DNA from: an uncultured Anaerococcus sp.
GTDB lineage: Bacteria > Bacillota > Clostridia > Tissierellales > Peptoniphilaceae
NCBI GenBank assembly: GCA_943913325.1
Contig: CALTXP010000012.1
Coordinates: 1 to 28,015, forward strand
DNA: 28,015 nucleotides
Direction of reading: 5' to 3'
Each line of letters opens with the position of its first letter. Position 1 is the stretch's first letter. Positions 8,101 to 16,152 of this stretch are shown here, in pieces. The notes below the pieces were generated by a model. It was given only the letters and a program-made list of their open reading frames with translations. It did not search any database and was not told the DNA's origin. The translations under genes were made by a program, and so were the position numbers.

Positions 8101-11100
8101 CTGATTACAATGGTTACGTATTTATATACATGACTCCAAAATCCTATACTTCAGCAGGAGAGTATGCTATCAGTGCTTATGCAACAGCTTATAATTATCC
8201 ATCAGCAAAAGCTAATTATAAGGTAAGATTTGGTGAAGAAAATCCAGATTATAAAGACTTAGGCGTGGAAGCTAAGAATAAAAAAGATAAGTACTTTGTA
8301 GATGAAAAACCAGAGATTTATTTAACATCTGTAGATGAATTTGGTAATTTTGTAAATAATGCAGATATCAATGTATCTATAAAATCACCAGATAATAAGG
8401 TAATAGTTGATAGAATAAAAACTGACGATAAAGGTAAAGCTAAATGGTCTTATAAGCTTAAAATGGTTCCAGGGAAGTATGAAATAAGCTTTAAGCCAGA
8501 TAAATCTAATTATAAGTCTACTAGTAAAACTCTTAGTTTCTTGGTAGAAGAAAGACCAAAGCTTACAAAGATTAATGCAAAAGTATCTACTGATAAGAAA
8601 ATTTATGAAGGATTTGGAAAAACAAAAGTAAAGCTAGACCTTGTAGATGAAAATGGTAATAAAGTTTCTGATGCAAATGTAAAAGCAACTTTAAGTACAA
8701 GAGAAGGTAAAAAAGAATTAAAATCTAAAACTAATGAAGATGGGCATACATCTTTTGATATTGATTTAGATAAAGAAGGTAAATATGCTCTCGATTTTAA
8801 CATAAGTAAAGAAACTTATGAAAATAAATCTTTAAGAGATGTAATCTTTGTAACTAATAAGCCTATAGAAAAAACAGGTGAAACATATATAGGAAAGATA
8901 AAAGCAGAACAAGTAGATACTTATATTGCAAATAATAAACCATTTGTCCTAGATGTTAGACCAAGATCAGCATATGACAGGGCTCATATAAAAGGTTCAT
9001 TTAATCTTGATTATAATGATAAAGACTTTAATACATTCTTAGATAATTTAAGTAAGAATTCAAGCTTATTTGTAGTGAGCAATATGTCGGATACAGATCG
9101 TATTCTAGAAGAGTTAAAAGAAAAAGGATTTAAGTCAGTACGCCTTATAGAAGAAGGTATGGAAGAATATATAAAAATATCTGATTTAACAAACGACTCT
9201 TATAATAAGAATCTAGATTTAACCATAAATAGGAATAAGGAAACTTATAATCCTAAAAATGAGATTACGTTTAAACTAAGAAGTACAGATTCAAGTAAAA
9301 ACTATATTGATAATGCAAATGTAAGTTACAAAGTTTTAGATCTAGCAAATACAATACTTGATAGTGGTAAGATTAAAACAAATAATGTAGGTGAAGCAAA
9401 TCTTAAACTTAAACTTGCTGATAATACTTATCCAGGTAAATATAAGATACTTGCTAAGGTAAGTAAAGAAGGATATAAAGACTATAATTCTATAGAAATC
9501 TTTAATATAGCAAGTAAGGAAAGTGATGATAACTTCAAAAGTTATGATTCTGCTAAAAAAGATCATTACTTTGATCATCTTGAAGGCAATACTGATAATC
9601 AGAAAATAATTAAAGATCTCTATGGTAAAAATCTCTTAGCAGCACCTTTAAAAAACTTTGATGGCAAAGTGGAGATGCTAGGTGATAATTTTGATCTAGA
9701 TAAGATAAGCTTAATCTTATTTACAGAAGATAAAGATCCAAGTTTAGAGAAATTTGCTAAATTATCACATGATTCTTATAACTTTATGAGGATAAGTCCT
9801 AAGTCAGACTTAGCTTATCTAAAAGAAAATAAGCTAAAGAGACTTATAGGATATAGTAAATTAGATGAAGCAAATTCTCTTAGAAATGATAGACTAAAAC
9901 TTGGTGAAAGTTCTAAGATACTTGTACTAAATAAAGATGGAAGAGTAATTAATCTTTTAGATGCAAAAGACTTTGATAATATAAATGAAGTTCTTGCTAA
10001 AGAAAATATTAAGATAAATAACACTAAGGTAGATCCTAATGCTGAAGTATTAGATCAGGCAAATGCAAATATATCTATAAGTGCTCCAAGCGCTAGAGTT
10101 AAACGTAGAGATGTGGTAGAGTTAAATGTTGATGTAAAAGATGCAAGTAATGGTAAAGCTCTTGCTAATAGAAATATAAAATATACTCTAATGGATCCTT
10201 TCGGCAGAAGTATATCTTATAATAGACAGACTGATAAGATGGGTAGACATATCTTTAAGATAGGCACTAATGATAAGACTAGTCTTGGTAAGTATAAGAT
10301 TAAAGTTGAGTTACTTGATGCTCAATATAAAAATAGCTTTAAATTCTTTGAATACGAAGTCATAGATGCAAATAGTCCAGATATGCTTCAAATGAAAGCA
10401 GATATTTCTACAGATAAAACAAAATATGATTTAGGAGATACTATAAACTTAAGTATCCTAGCAAAAGATCTTAATAATTCTTTATTAGATAAGGCAACAG
10501 CTGAAGCTACTTTAGAAGATCCACAGGGTAAGGACTTATACTCTAATAGCAAAACTTCAGATGATAAGGGTAATATCAAGATAAGCTTTCCAACATCTGA
10601 TGAAAATGTCTTAGGTAAGTATAAAATTAAAGTAAAAGTCAATAGAGAAGGCTTCAAGGAATATAAAAAGGATCTAGAAATTCAACTTGGGGATACTAGC
10701 CTTAGTCCAGATCCAAAAGTAGATCCAGATCCTAAGCCAGAGCCTGATCCTTCTGATGATGATAAGAAGAAACCAGAAAATCCTATAGATGTAGAAGTTA
10801 AAGATCAAAACACACCATTATCATATGAACAAGCCTATGCCCTAGGTTTCTTTGATACTACAGATAAGCTAACTATGAGGAATCTAAAGGCTAAGTATGC
10901 TAAAAACTTTAATAATCTAGTCTTATATGATAAAAATAGCAAAGCTGTTAAAATTGGAGATATAATTGATAATAAACGTCCAACAATATTCTTAATGGGT
11001 GACAGAGTAGATAGCAATTCTATGAAGATGTTTGAGAATTCATCAAAAATAGATGCAAAAGCCTTCAACTTTGTAAATGTAGTTACAAATGGTAGTGCTA

Positions 11101-13091
11101 ATGACTTAGAAAAAATTAGCAATGGAAAACTATATAAAGATTCATTCTATAGAGGTAATGCTTTAAATGGACAATTTAGGTCAAATAAAAATCAAGTAGT
11201 AGTTTTAGATAAAAATGGAGCAGTTATAAATGTATTCCCATATAAGTCAAACTACGAATTGCTTAGAAGATTTAATATGTCAAATGGCTACTATGCTGAT
11301 AATGAGGATTATAAGCCTTTAAGCCTTGATCAATTTAAAAATAATTATCCTATATCTTTTGAACAAAGAAAAGAAAGAGGAGATTATGAAGCTATGTCAG
11401 ATGAAGAGATGAGATTTAATAATCTTTACTCTAAAGATTTATCTAATGCAAAATTGATAGATGCTAATAATAGCAGAGTAGCTCTTAATGATATAGCTAA
11501 AAAAGATATCAAGATCCTCCTTTTAGGAGACTATAGAAAAGATGAAACAATAAAAATGTGGGATAATGCTCAATATATATCTAAAGGGGATTATGACCTA
11601 GTCAATGTATCTTATCTTGGTAGTCAAACTACTATAAATGAAGAGAAAGAAAGATTTAAGTCACTTTGGGATGTCAAAGATGATATCTATGTATCAGGTG
11701 CCTATAATGCACTATTTAATAAAAATATGCCTACAGTTGTAGCTATAGATAAAGATCAAAGATATCTATTTAGCAAAGAATATAAGTCTAACGAAGATAT
11801 AAAATATGTAATAGATAGGACGCTTAATACTAGTGCAGCTGATCAAACTATAACAGATTCTTATAAAGAAATAGGAGATTATGATGTACTAGGTGATCTT
11901 CCTAAAAAAGAAGATGATAAAGATAAGCTTTATCCGATGTCAATTGCTCAAAGAAGTGAAAGAGGAGACTATAGAATCTTTGAACCTAACGAAAAAGATG
12001 TAAATAAAAAATATTATGGCAAAGATATGAACTTATATCTAATAGATAATATGAATCAAGAAGATATTTATATCAAAGATTTCTTAGATAAAAAAGTAAA
12101 TGTAATGCTAGTTGGTTCTCCTAATGATAAGAAATCAAGGATCATGTGGAAAAATTCAGCATACCTAGATAGAGATAATATAAACTTAGTTAAGATTTCA
12201 AACTATAAGGGTATTGAGGACTTAGATTATATGTTTACATCATATGATATGAATGATGTAAGTGATAATTTCTATTATGGTGGAGCAAAATTTGATTTTG
12301 ATAAGGAAGTTTCATCACCTTATATTGTAGTGACAGATGAGGATGGTAAATTATTATTTGTTAAAAAATATATGACAAATGAAGATGTAGAAAGCTTAGT
12401 TAATAGAGCATTAAGGACTAAGTATTCTGCTGAAGATGGATCAGATGATTTCCCTCCAATAGGAAGCGAAAAAATTTCAAAAGATAATAAAGATCATGAG
12501 CCACAGTATATCGAACATATAAATCCAGACAAATTAGAATCTAGTTTTCCTTTGACATTTGATCAAAGGGAGGCTAGAGGGGATTATGATGAGCTTACAG
12601 AAGAAGAGAAAAAGCAAAATCAAAGATTTTATGGTAGAGATATAAAGAATATAAAACTTTTAAGAAATGATAATAGCTATAAGAGAGTTTCAGAAATAGG
12701 AGAAAATGGACTAACACTTTTTCTATTAGGTAACTATAAAGAAGAAAGTTCTCTAGATATGTGGAATAATACTCATCAATATGAAAGTGAAGATTTTTCT
12801 ATAAAGCTTTTAAACTATGCTGCTAGTAGCAAGGTATTAAATGATACAATAGCAAGACAAAATTTAGATTTAGGAGAAATTTTTACGAGAGGCTCCTCTT
12901 TAGCCTATCTAAATAATAGAGTAAATAATACTATTATTGCTGTAGATAAAAACTCAAAAGTAATCTTTATAAAAAATTATATGGATAATAATGATTTAAA
13001 ATATGTTCTAGATAGATGTATTAAAACAGAATATTCAGATGATATAAAATCAAATGATATTCCTGATATCTATGATATAGAGCTTAGCTAG
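5187..13091 (+). CDS. Giant secreted papain-type protease with lectin-like, Ig-like, rhodanese-like and thioredoxin-like domains
   Basis: The 2634-residue product begins with a signal peptide (cleavage near SFA) and a short pro-region. A C1A papain-type domain follows at about 115-335, with oxyanion Gln131, Cys137 (GSCWAF), His273 (NHAITIVGWDD) and Asn303 (KNSWG). A lectin-like region lies at about 344-498, the order seen in clostridial Cwp84-type proteases. Then come a Big-2-like domain (513-597), six Ig-like repeats of about 100 residues (598-1225), and a rhodanese-like domain (1233-1330; LDVRPRSAYDRAHIKG) with Ser1298 where the catalytic Cys is expected. Next are an Ig-like repeat, a thioredoxin-like domain (1450-1612), two more Ig-like repeats, a Pro/Asp linker (1839-1868), and four thioredoxin-like repeats (about 1872-2035, 2052-2218, 2248-2413, 2453-2618) without CxxC. 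No LPxTG-like tail or membrane anchor is present. Probable role: cell-surface or secreted protease/adhesin. The protease call is firm; the fold of the last repeats is inferred. Confidence 0.88.
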   Translation: MRKKSKIFSLLLSFSIILQAAYPSFAANNDSKDTNKDLVDFKQTDESNIKEKEDIDLSAKGIENKEFNDKSIEKNSLKQDPYNLYTDYSSIDKSNAKKKFPRVFTRNMVLPAIGEKYDLRDEGKVTSVKDQGPNGSCWAFATYGSAESVLMPDERMDFSEKHMRNTHGFDWGPSEGGTRTVSSAYLARRSGPVLEKDDPYDIFQSNSPENLPVVKELTHAIFIPDKREATDNNLFKKLIMENGGIYSAVMGGDQYLNKSTMAHYYSGNQVPNHAITIVGWDDNYSRKNFKTTPPGDGAWICKNSWGTNWGNQGGYYYVSYYDKNIGTQSSQYILKDINENEKIWQYDKLGMTSQVGLGEQSYYANVFGPVKEDTYLRNVGLWTSANNAEYEVFVNTNVENNAGLSDKTSIGDGKMEFAGYEKVKVEDTFIPKGSKFAVIVKMKTPGYKYPIPIERPIKGFSSKVTAKPGESFVSKEGEKWTDLTDQIENANVSLKAFTVGADYIDQDDKQRKKIDSISFKQKEKLMKIGDVNTPSLDIKPSDIKTSDLRWESSDRTVCEVDKDGKIKAIGYGECVITAKSKTSSKVFDTMRVKVDESNAKFKANINADRQNYLQGEQVGINIGLRDQDNNQIVNKDIVCEIVTSHNQEFKYDLKTNLTGEANFNVRLDNNAAIGKYRINIYYKDKLIGINTFNVESKDFAPTVENPLFVTNTLDKDKIRPNDSIKLTSHVEDKYGQIKRYAKVQLTLITPEDKEIKKSLYTNKNGDAIFDLDSDIFTQEGNYKLKVDSSLSGFDSFSENLNVIVDRNTAEMEKLDFDIDIKKDEIMADKESADMNFIVSHEGKPISDANIRLTITDPNQKSYELDLKTDQNGKAVFSMDITSQNATGMYKVDATAYKDGYYDVGKSSDFFVKREGKYLNISFDSAKKDYKLNESAYIKVQVRDENNNPKRNSSVELSIIDPNQKETKMRKVTDYNGYVFIYMTPKSYTSAGEYAISAYATAYNYPSAKANYKVRFGEENPDYKDLGVEAKNKKDKYFVDEKPEIYLTSVDEFGNFVNNADINVSIKSPDNKVIVDRIKTDDKGKAKWSYKLKMVPGKYEISFKPDKSNYKSTSKTLSFLVEERPKLTKINAKVSTDKKIYEGFGKTKVKLDLVDENGNKVSDANVKATLSTREGKKELKSKTNEDGHTSFDIDLDKEGKYALDFNISKETYENKSLRDVIFVTNKPIEKTGETYIGKIKAEQVDTYIANNKPFVLDVRPRSAYDRAHIKGSFNLDYNDKDFNTFLDNLSKNSSLFVVSNMSDTDRILEELKEKGFKSVRLIEEGMEEYIKISDLTNDSYNKNLDLTINRNKETYNPKNEITFKLRSTDSSKNYIDNANVSYKVLDLANTILDSGKIKTNNVGEANLKLKLADNTYPGKYKILAKVSKEGYKDYNSIEIFNIASKESDDNFKSYDSAKKDHYFDHLEGNTDNQKIIKDLYGKNLLAAPLKNFDGKVEMLGDNFDLDKISLILFTEDKDPSLEKFAKLSHDSYNFMRISPKSDLAYLKENKLKRLIGYSKLDEANSLRNDRLKLGESSKILVLNKDGRVINLLDAKDFDNINEVLAKENIKINNTKVDPNAEVLDQANANISISAPSARVKRRDVVELNVDVKDASNGKALANRNIKYTLMDPFGRSISYNRQTDKMGRHIFKIGTNDKTSLGKYKIKVELLDAQYKNSFKFFEYEVIDANSPDMLQMKADISTDKTKYDLGDTINLSILAKDLNNSLLDKATAEATLEDPQGKDLYSNSKTSDDKGNIKISFPTSDENVLGKYKIKVKVNREGFKEYKKDLEIQLGDTSLSPDPKVDPDPKPEPDPSDDDKKKPENPIDVEVKDQNTPLSYEQAYALGFFDTTDKLTMRNLKAKYAKNFNNLVLYDKNSKAVKIGDIIDNKRPTIFLMGDRVDSNSMKMFENSSKIDAKAFNFVNVVTNGSANDLEKISNGKLYKDSFYRGNALNGQFRSNKNQVVVLDKNGAVINVFPYKSNYELLRRFNMSNGYYADNEDYKPLSLDQFKNNYPISFEQRKERGDYEAMSDEEMRFNNLYSKDLSNAKLIDANNSRVALNDIAKKDIKILLLGDYRKDETIKMWDNAQYISKGDYDLVNVSYLGSQTTINEEKERFKSLWDVKDDIYVSGAYNALFNKNMPTVVAIDKDQRYLFSKEYKSNEDIKYVIDRTLNTSAADQTITDSYKEIGDYDVLGDLPKKEDDKDKLYPMSIAQRSERGDYRIFEPNEKDVNKKYYGKDMNLYLIDNMNQEDIYIKDFLDKKVNVMLVGSPNDKKSRIMWKNSAYLDRDNINLVKISNYKGIEDLDYMFTSYDMNDVSDNFYYGGAKFDFDKEVSSPYIVVTDEDGKLLFVKKYMTNEDVESLVNRALRTKYSAEDGSDDFPPIGSEKISKDNKDHEPQYIEHINPDKLESSFPLTFDQREARGDYDELTEEEKKQNQRFYGRDIKNIKLLRNDNSYKRVSEIGENGLTLFLLGNYKEESSLDMWNNTHQYESEDFSIKLLNYAASSKVLNDTIARQNLDLGEIFTRGSSLAYLNNRVNNTIIAVDKNSKVIFIKNYMDNNDLKYVLDRCIKTEYSDDIKSNDIPDIYDIELS

Positions 13092-13092
13092 T

Positions 13093-13130
13093 AAAAAATT
13101 AACCCTGTGCTTTACACAGGTTAATTTTTT
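13093..13130 (+). terminator. Terminator of the giant protease gene
   Basis: ATTAACCCTGTG and CACAGGTTAAT pair with a single bulged C around a short loop, followed by six T residues, starting directly after the stop codon. Confidence 0.85.
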
Positions 13131-13176
13131 ATAGAAATATATCGTCTTATTTAGTAAACAAATTGGTTTTTCTAAT

Positions 13177-13340
13177 AAAAAAAGGACGTTGCAAATTAAT
13201 AGATATTTATCCTTCCATCATTAAAGTGAACTGGTAGAAACTTCGAGCTTTAGACCATGGGCTAGGAGAGGTCAAATTTTCTACGAGGGTGCTATAATGA
13301 TTTAGGAACGATTTATCTATTTGCAACAGTCCTTTTTATT
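13177..13340. mobile_element. Palindromic MITE-like element
   Basis: A 160-bp segment is bounded by near-perfect inverted ends: AAAAAAGGACGTTGCAAAT on the left, and on the right the complement of AAAAAGGACTGTTGCAAAT. Much of the interior also pairs, with GTAGAAA/TTTCTAC and GACC/GGTC towards the apex. The core CTGTTGCAAA resembles, from memory, the terminal repeats of IS6-family elements (IS26, IS257). That suggests a non-autonomous transposon remnant. No 8-bp target duplication is visible at the outer edges. A structured RNA such as a 6S-like RNA, or a bidirectional terminator shared by the converging genes on either side, remains possible. Confidence 0.45.
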
Positions 13341-13343
13341 TCT

Positions 13344-14123
13344 CTATGAAGAGAAGGATACTGTTTGTGCTATGCCATCTTTTACTTCAACAATTAGTGC
13401 AAGACCTGATTCAGTAATTCCCTTGTAATATTCATTAAATTCATCAAGAGTAAAAGTTTTAGGTTCAGCCATACCACCACTTGCTTGGAATTTAGTGTTT
13501 TCATTTATTTTAAAGTTATAAGTATTATTGTCTAGTTCTTTAGCATTTTCATAGTCACCAGGTGTCATCATATGATCCATAGATCCTTTAACAGTTAAAG
13601 CCTCGTCTTTCGCCTCAACTGAATAAGCATCTGCAATAGATATTTCAGCATCTCTTACACCTTGTTTGCTAGCTATAAGGGTTGAAACATATCTTCCATC
13701 TTCTGTTTGATAATTCATATCTTCATTATTATTATTTTGTTCATTTTTACTAGTTTCTTCTTGTTCTATATCGTTATATTCAAGATCCTTATTTTCTTCT
13801 TCTTTATTTACGTCTATACTAGTACTATTTTCAGGGTTAGAATTATCTTTTTCTTCTGTTTCTATCTTATTAGTGTCTTCTTTTTTAGTTTCTTCAATTT
13901 TATCAGCATCATCCGTCTTATCTTCATCAGTATCAGCTGCTTTATTTTCATCAGCATCTTTTATTGCTTCATCAACAATACCATTGGATTCTTTATGATC
14001 CTCTGTGACGACTTCTGTAGAGTCTTTGCTGTTATTTGTATTTGCTGTACTATTATTACACGCAGCAAGTGATACAGTAAGCATAGCCAGTATAAGTGAT
14101 TTATTTAAACTTTTGATTTGCAT
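13344..14123 (-). CDS. Acidic lipoprotein with C-terminal domain shared with the protein at 585-1127
   Basis: The 259-residue product has a lipoprotein signal peptide with lipobox SLAAC (lipidated Cys22). A highly acidic, Glu/Asp/Asn/Thr-rich spacer follows to about residue 140, which would hold the folded part away from the membrane. The C-terminal 115 residues start at YQTEDGRYVSTL and contain TVKGSMD, ASGG, DEFNEYY and VEVKDG blocks that match the secreted protein at 585-1127. The start is supported by AGGAGG on the minus strand just upstream. The gene converges on the giant protease gene, with the palindromic element between them. I do not recognise the domain. A substrate-binding or inhibitor role is possible, but nothing in the sequence shows it. 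Confidence 0.75.
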   Translation of the reverse strand: MQIKSLNKSLILAMLTVSLAACNNSTANTNNSKDSTEVVTEDHKESNGIVDEAIKDADENKAADTDEDKTDDADKIEETKKEDTNKIETEEKDNSNPENSTSIDVNKEEENKDLEYNDIEQEETSKNEQNNNNEDMNYQTEDGRYVSTLIASKQGVRDAEISIADAYSVEAKDEALTVKGSMDHMMTPGDYENAKELDNNTYNFKINENTKFQASGGMAEPKTFTLDEFNEYYKGITESGLALIVEVKDGIAQTVSFSS

Positions 14124-14193
14124 ACATATCCTCCTAATATATACATTTTACCTTATTTTTACTAAATTTCTGTTAATTTATTATATATTAATT

Positions 14194-14215
14194 CCTAAAA
14201 GATTAACCTTTTAGG
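14194..14215. repeat. Perfect 8-bp inverted repeat before the recombinase relic
   Basis: CCTAAAAG (14194-14201) and CTTTTAGG (14208-14215) are exact reverse complements around six bases. It is not followed by a T-run, so an operator or leftover end of an integrated element is as likely as a terminator. Confidence 0.4.
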
Positions 14216-14251
14216 GACAGAGAAAATAATAAAAATTTGAAAAGGAGGTAA

Positions 14252-14720
14252 ATATCATATCAAATACAAAAAACAGGACAAACAGCTCTTTACGAACGTT
14301 TAGGTTGTGATGATAAGATACAAGCAGAGAGTAATTCCATTATAAATTAAAAGCAGCTACTTGAAAGTTATACCAAAAGAAACAGCTTTATAAATATTTA
14401 TCACTATACCGATAAAGGAGTAAGCGGAAGAACTGAGAGAGATTTCAAAAGATGATAAAAGCAGTAGAAGAACAGTAGGTTATATCTTATAAAAACAAGA
14501 ATATATAGGATACACTGTACTTGGTAAAACAATATGTATTGATTACAAGGCTAAGAAAAGAAGAGATATGGAAGAAAAAAGAAAATTACAAACATTACTA
14601 CACAAATAGTTAGTAATGGATACTTGAAAAACAAAATATACTGTAAACCTTCATTTCAAGAAAAGTACTGAGTAAACATACAAAGACAAAATACTAAAGC
14701 TAATAAAGAGAGAAAAAATA
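14252..14720 (+). pseudogene. Relic of a large serine recombinase
   Basis: A good AAAGGAGG site (14241-14248) is followed by a frame whose start codon is now ATA. Translated through its defects, the N-terminal part reads QTALYERLGCDDKIQAESNS, then IIN, a stop (14348-14350), and KQLLESYTKRNSFINIYHYT, then DKGVSGRTERDFKR. This matches the resolvase-type N-terminus of large serine recombinases (usual pattern YxRLSxDD, ESNSIxNQ, DxGxSG). The usual catalytic Ser position is Gly. A frameshift follows at about 14453, and most of the middle is missing. A C-terminal scrap (about 14480-14610) reads VGYIL, stop, KQEYIGYTVLGK, then YKAKKRR, typical of the recombinase domain. Multiple stops, a frameshift and an internal deletion show it is dead. 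Such enzymes move conjugative transposons or phages. Confidence 0.75.
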
Positions 14721-14827
14721 AGATATAAATTTATCAAAGAAATTTTGCTTATGTCCTTGGCAAATATTCCTACGTTGAACTATATTATTTTAGCTTATGA
14801 CTTGAGTTTATTATATAGATCATGTTA

Positions 14828-14855
14828 TGGACAATGAACGACTTAAAAGTATAAT
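14828..14855 (+). promoter_or_regulatory. Likely promoter of the radical-SAM gene
   Basis: TGGACA (14828-14833) and a consensus TATAAT (14850-14855) are 16 bp apart, about 55 bp before the start codon at 14909. Confidence 0.5.
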
Positions 14856-14908
14856 AAATTTATTGTATAAGAAATTCCATAAGATAATATTAGCAAAGGA
14901 AATGGAAT

Positions 14909-16150
14909 ATGAATGTAAGACAAAAACTTGAAATTTTAGCTGATGCAGCCAAGTATGATGTATCTTGCTCATCTAGTGGCTCTTCTAGAAAAAATAAAAA
15001 TAAAGGATTAGGTAATGGGTCAATAGCTGGCATATGTCACTCTTGGTCTGAGGATGGTAGATGTATATCTTTACTAAAAATCCTAATGACTAATTCGTGT
15101 ATATATAATTGTGAGTATTGTATAAATCGTAGAGAAAATGAAAGAGTACGTGTTAGTTTTAGTCCAGAAGAAGTTGCAAATTTAATTATGAACTTTTATC
15201 GTAGAAATTATATAGAAGGCTTATTCTTATCTTCTGGAGTTATCAAAAATCCTAACTATACTATGGAAAGTTTAATAAGAGTAGCTGAACTTTTAAGATA
15301 TAAATATAATTTTAATGGCTATATCCATATGAAAGCTATACCAGGGGCAAGTGAAGATCTTATAAGTCGTATGGGACTTTTGGTTGATCGTATGTCTATT
15401 AATATTGAACTGCCCACAAAAGAATCTCTAAAGATTTTAGCTCCTGAAAAGAAAGTGGCTGATATCATAAGACCTATGGGTAATGTTAAAAATGATATGA
15501 TGGTTTATGGAGCAGATAGAAAAGTATTTGCTCATACCCCTAAATTCTTGCCTGCAGGTCAAACTACACAGATGATTGTAGGTGCGGGTGGAGAAAGTGA
15601 TCTGGATATAATAAAGACTAGTGAAAAACTTTATAATAAATTCTCACTAAAGAGAGTTTATTATTCAGGTTTTGTACCAGTAGTAAAGTCAAAATATACT
15701 AAAGATATTGATAGAGCCCCTTTATTACGTGAACATAGGCTTTACCAGGCTGATTTTTTGATGAGAGGCTATAACTTTAAGGCAAAAGATTTATTAGATA
15801 GCAATCATTTTAATTTAGATTTATCCATTGATCCTAAAAGTAATTGGGCTATTAACAATATTGAAAGATTTCCTATTGAAATAAATAGGGCATCTTATGG
15901 CGAACTATTGAAAGTGCCAGGTTTTGGGAGGATTTATGCTAATCGTATTATTGAAGCTAGAAAATTTCATAAGTTAACTTATGACAGCTTAAAAGCTATG
16001 AAAATATCTACAAAAAGAGCCAAACATTTTATTCTTGTAAATGGAGTTTATAAAGGATTTAAGTTTAATGATCCTAATGATCTAAGAGCCCTTATGAGTA
16101 CATCTGATAATATCAATTATGAACAACTATCTATATTTGATAGGAGCTAA
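14909..16150 (+). CDS. Putative DNA modification/repair radical SAM protein
   Basis: The 413-residue product has a radical-SAM cluster motif C-x3-C-x2-C at Cys64, Cys68 and Cys71 (CIYNCEYC), which would bind a 4Fe-4S cluster and S-adenosylmethionine. A central TIM-barrel-like region follows. The C-terminal 100 residues contain a helix-hairpin-helix DNA-binding region (EINRASYGELLKVPGFG, then RIYANRIIEARKF). This layout fits the family annotated as putative DNA modification/repair radical SAM protein (TIGR03916). Members are encoded beside a TIGR03915-type protein, as here, where the next gene starts 2 nt after the stop. AAAGGAA precedes the start. The exact substrate is unknown; repair or modification of a DNA base lesion is the accepted guess. 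Family call is from motifs and context. Confidence 0.85.
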   Translation: MNVRQKLEILADAAKYDVSCSSSGSSRKNKNKGLGNGSIAGICHSWSEDGRCISLLKILMTNSCIYNCEYCINRRENERVRVSFSPEEVANLIMNFYRRNYIEGLFLSSGVIKNPNYTMESLIRVAELLRYKYNFNGYIHMKAIPGASEDLISRMGLLVDRMSINIELPTKESLKILAPEKKVADIIRPMGNVKNDMMVYGADRKVFAHTPKFLPAGQTTQMIVGAGGESDLDIIKTSEKLYNKFSLKRVYYSGFVPVVKSKYTKDIDRAPLLREHRLYQADFLMRGYNFKAKDLLDSNHFNLDLSIDPKSNWAINNIERFPIEINRASYGELLKVPGFGRIYANRIIEARKFHKLTYDSLKAMKISTKRAKHFILVNGVYKGFKFNDPNDLRALMSTSDNINYEQLSIFDRS

Positions 16151-16152
16151 TA

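Noticed and set aside
8603..8803. Minus-strand frames inside the giant protease gene (several, e.g. here, 9342-9578, 10388-10657)
   Set aside because: Shadows of a strongly coding plus-strand frame; none shows a start site or recognisable domain.
10705..10794. CRISPR-like or tandem DNA repeat
   Set aside because: The repetition is the Asp-Pro/Lys-Pro linker of the giant protein; no regular repeat-spacer pattern exists anywhere in the window.
13177..13340. 6S RNA gene
   Set aside because: The long rod shape fits loosely, but inverted ends with poly-A/poly-T outside and transposon-like termini fit a MITE at least as well, and I could not match a 6S consensus.
13707..14214. Plus-strand frames across the lipoprotein gene
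   Set aside because: They are the antisense of the acidic spacer, with low-complexity Ile/Phe-rich translations and no ribosome binding site.
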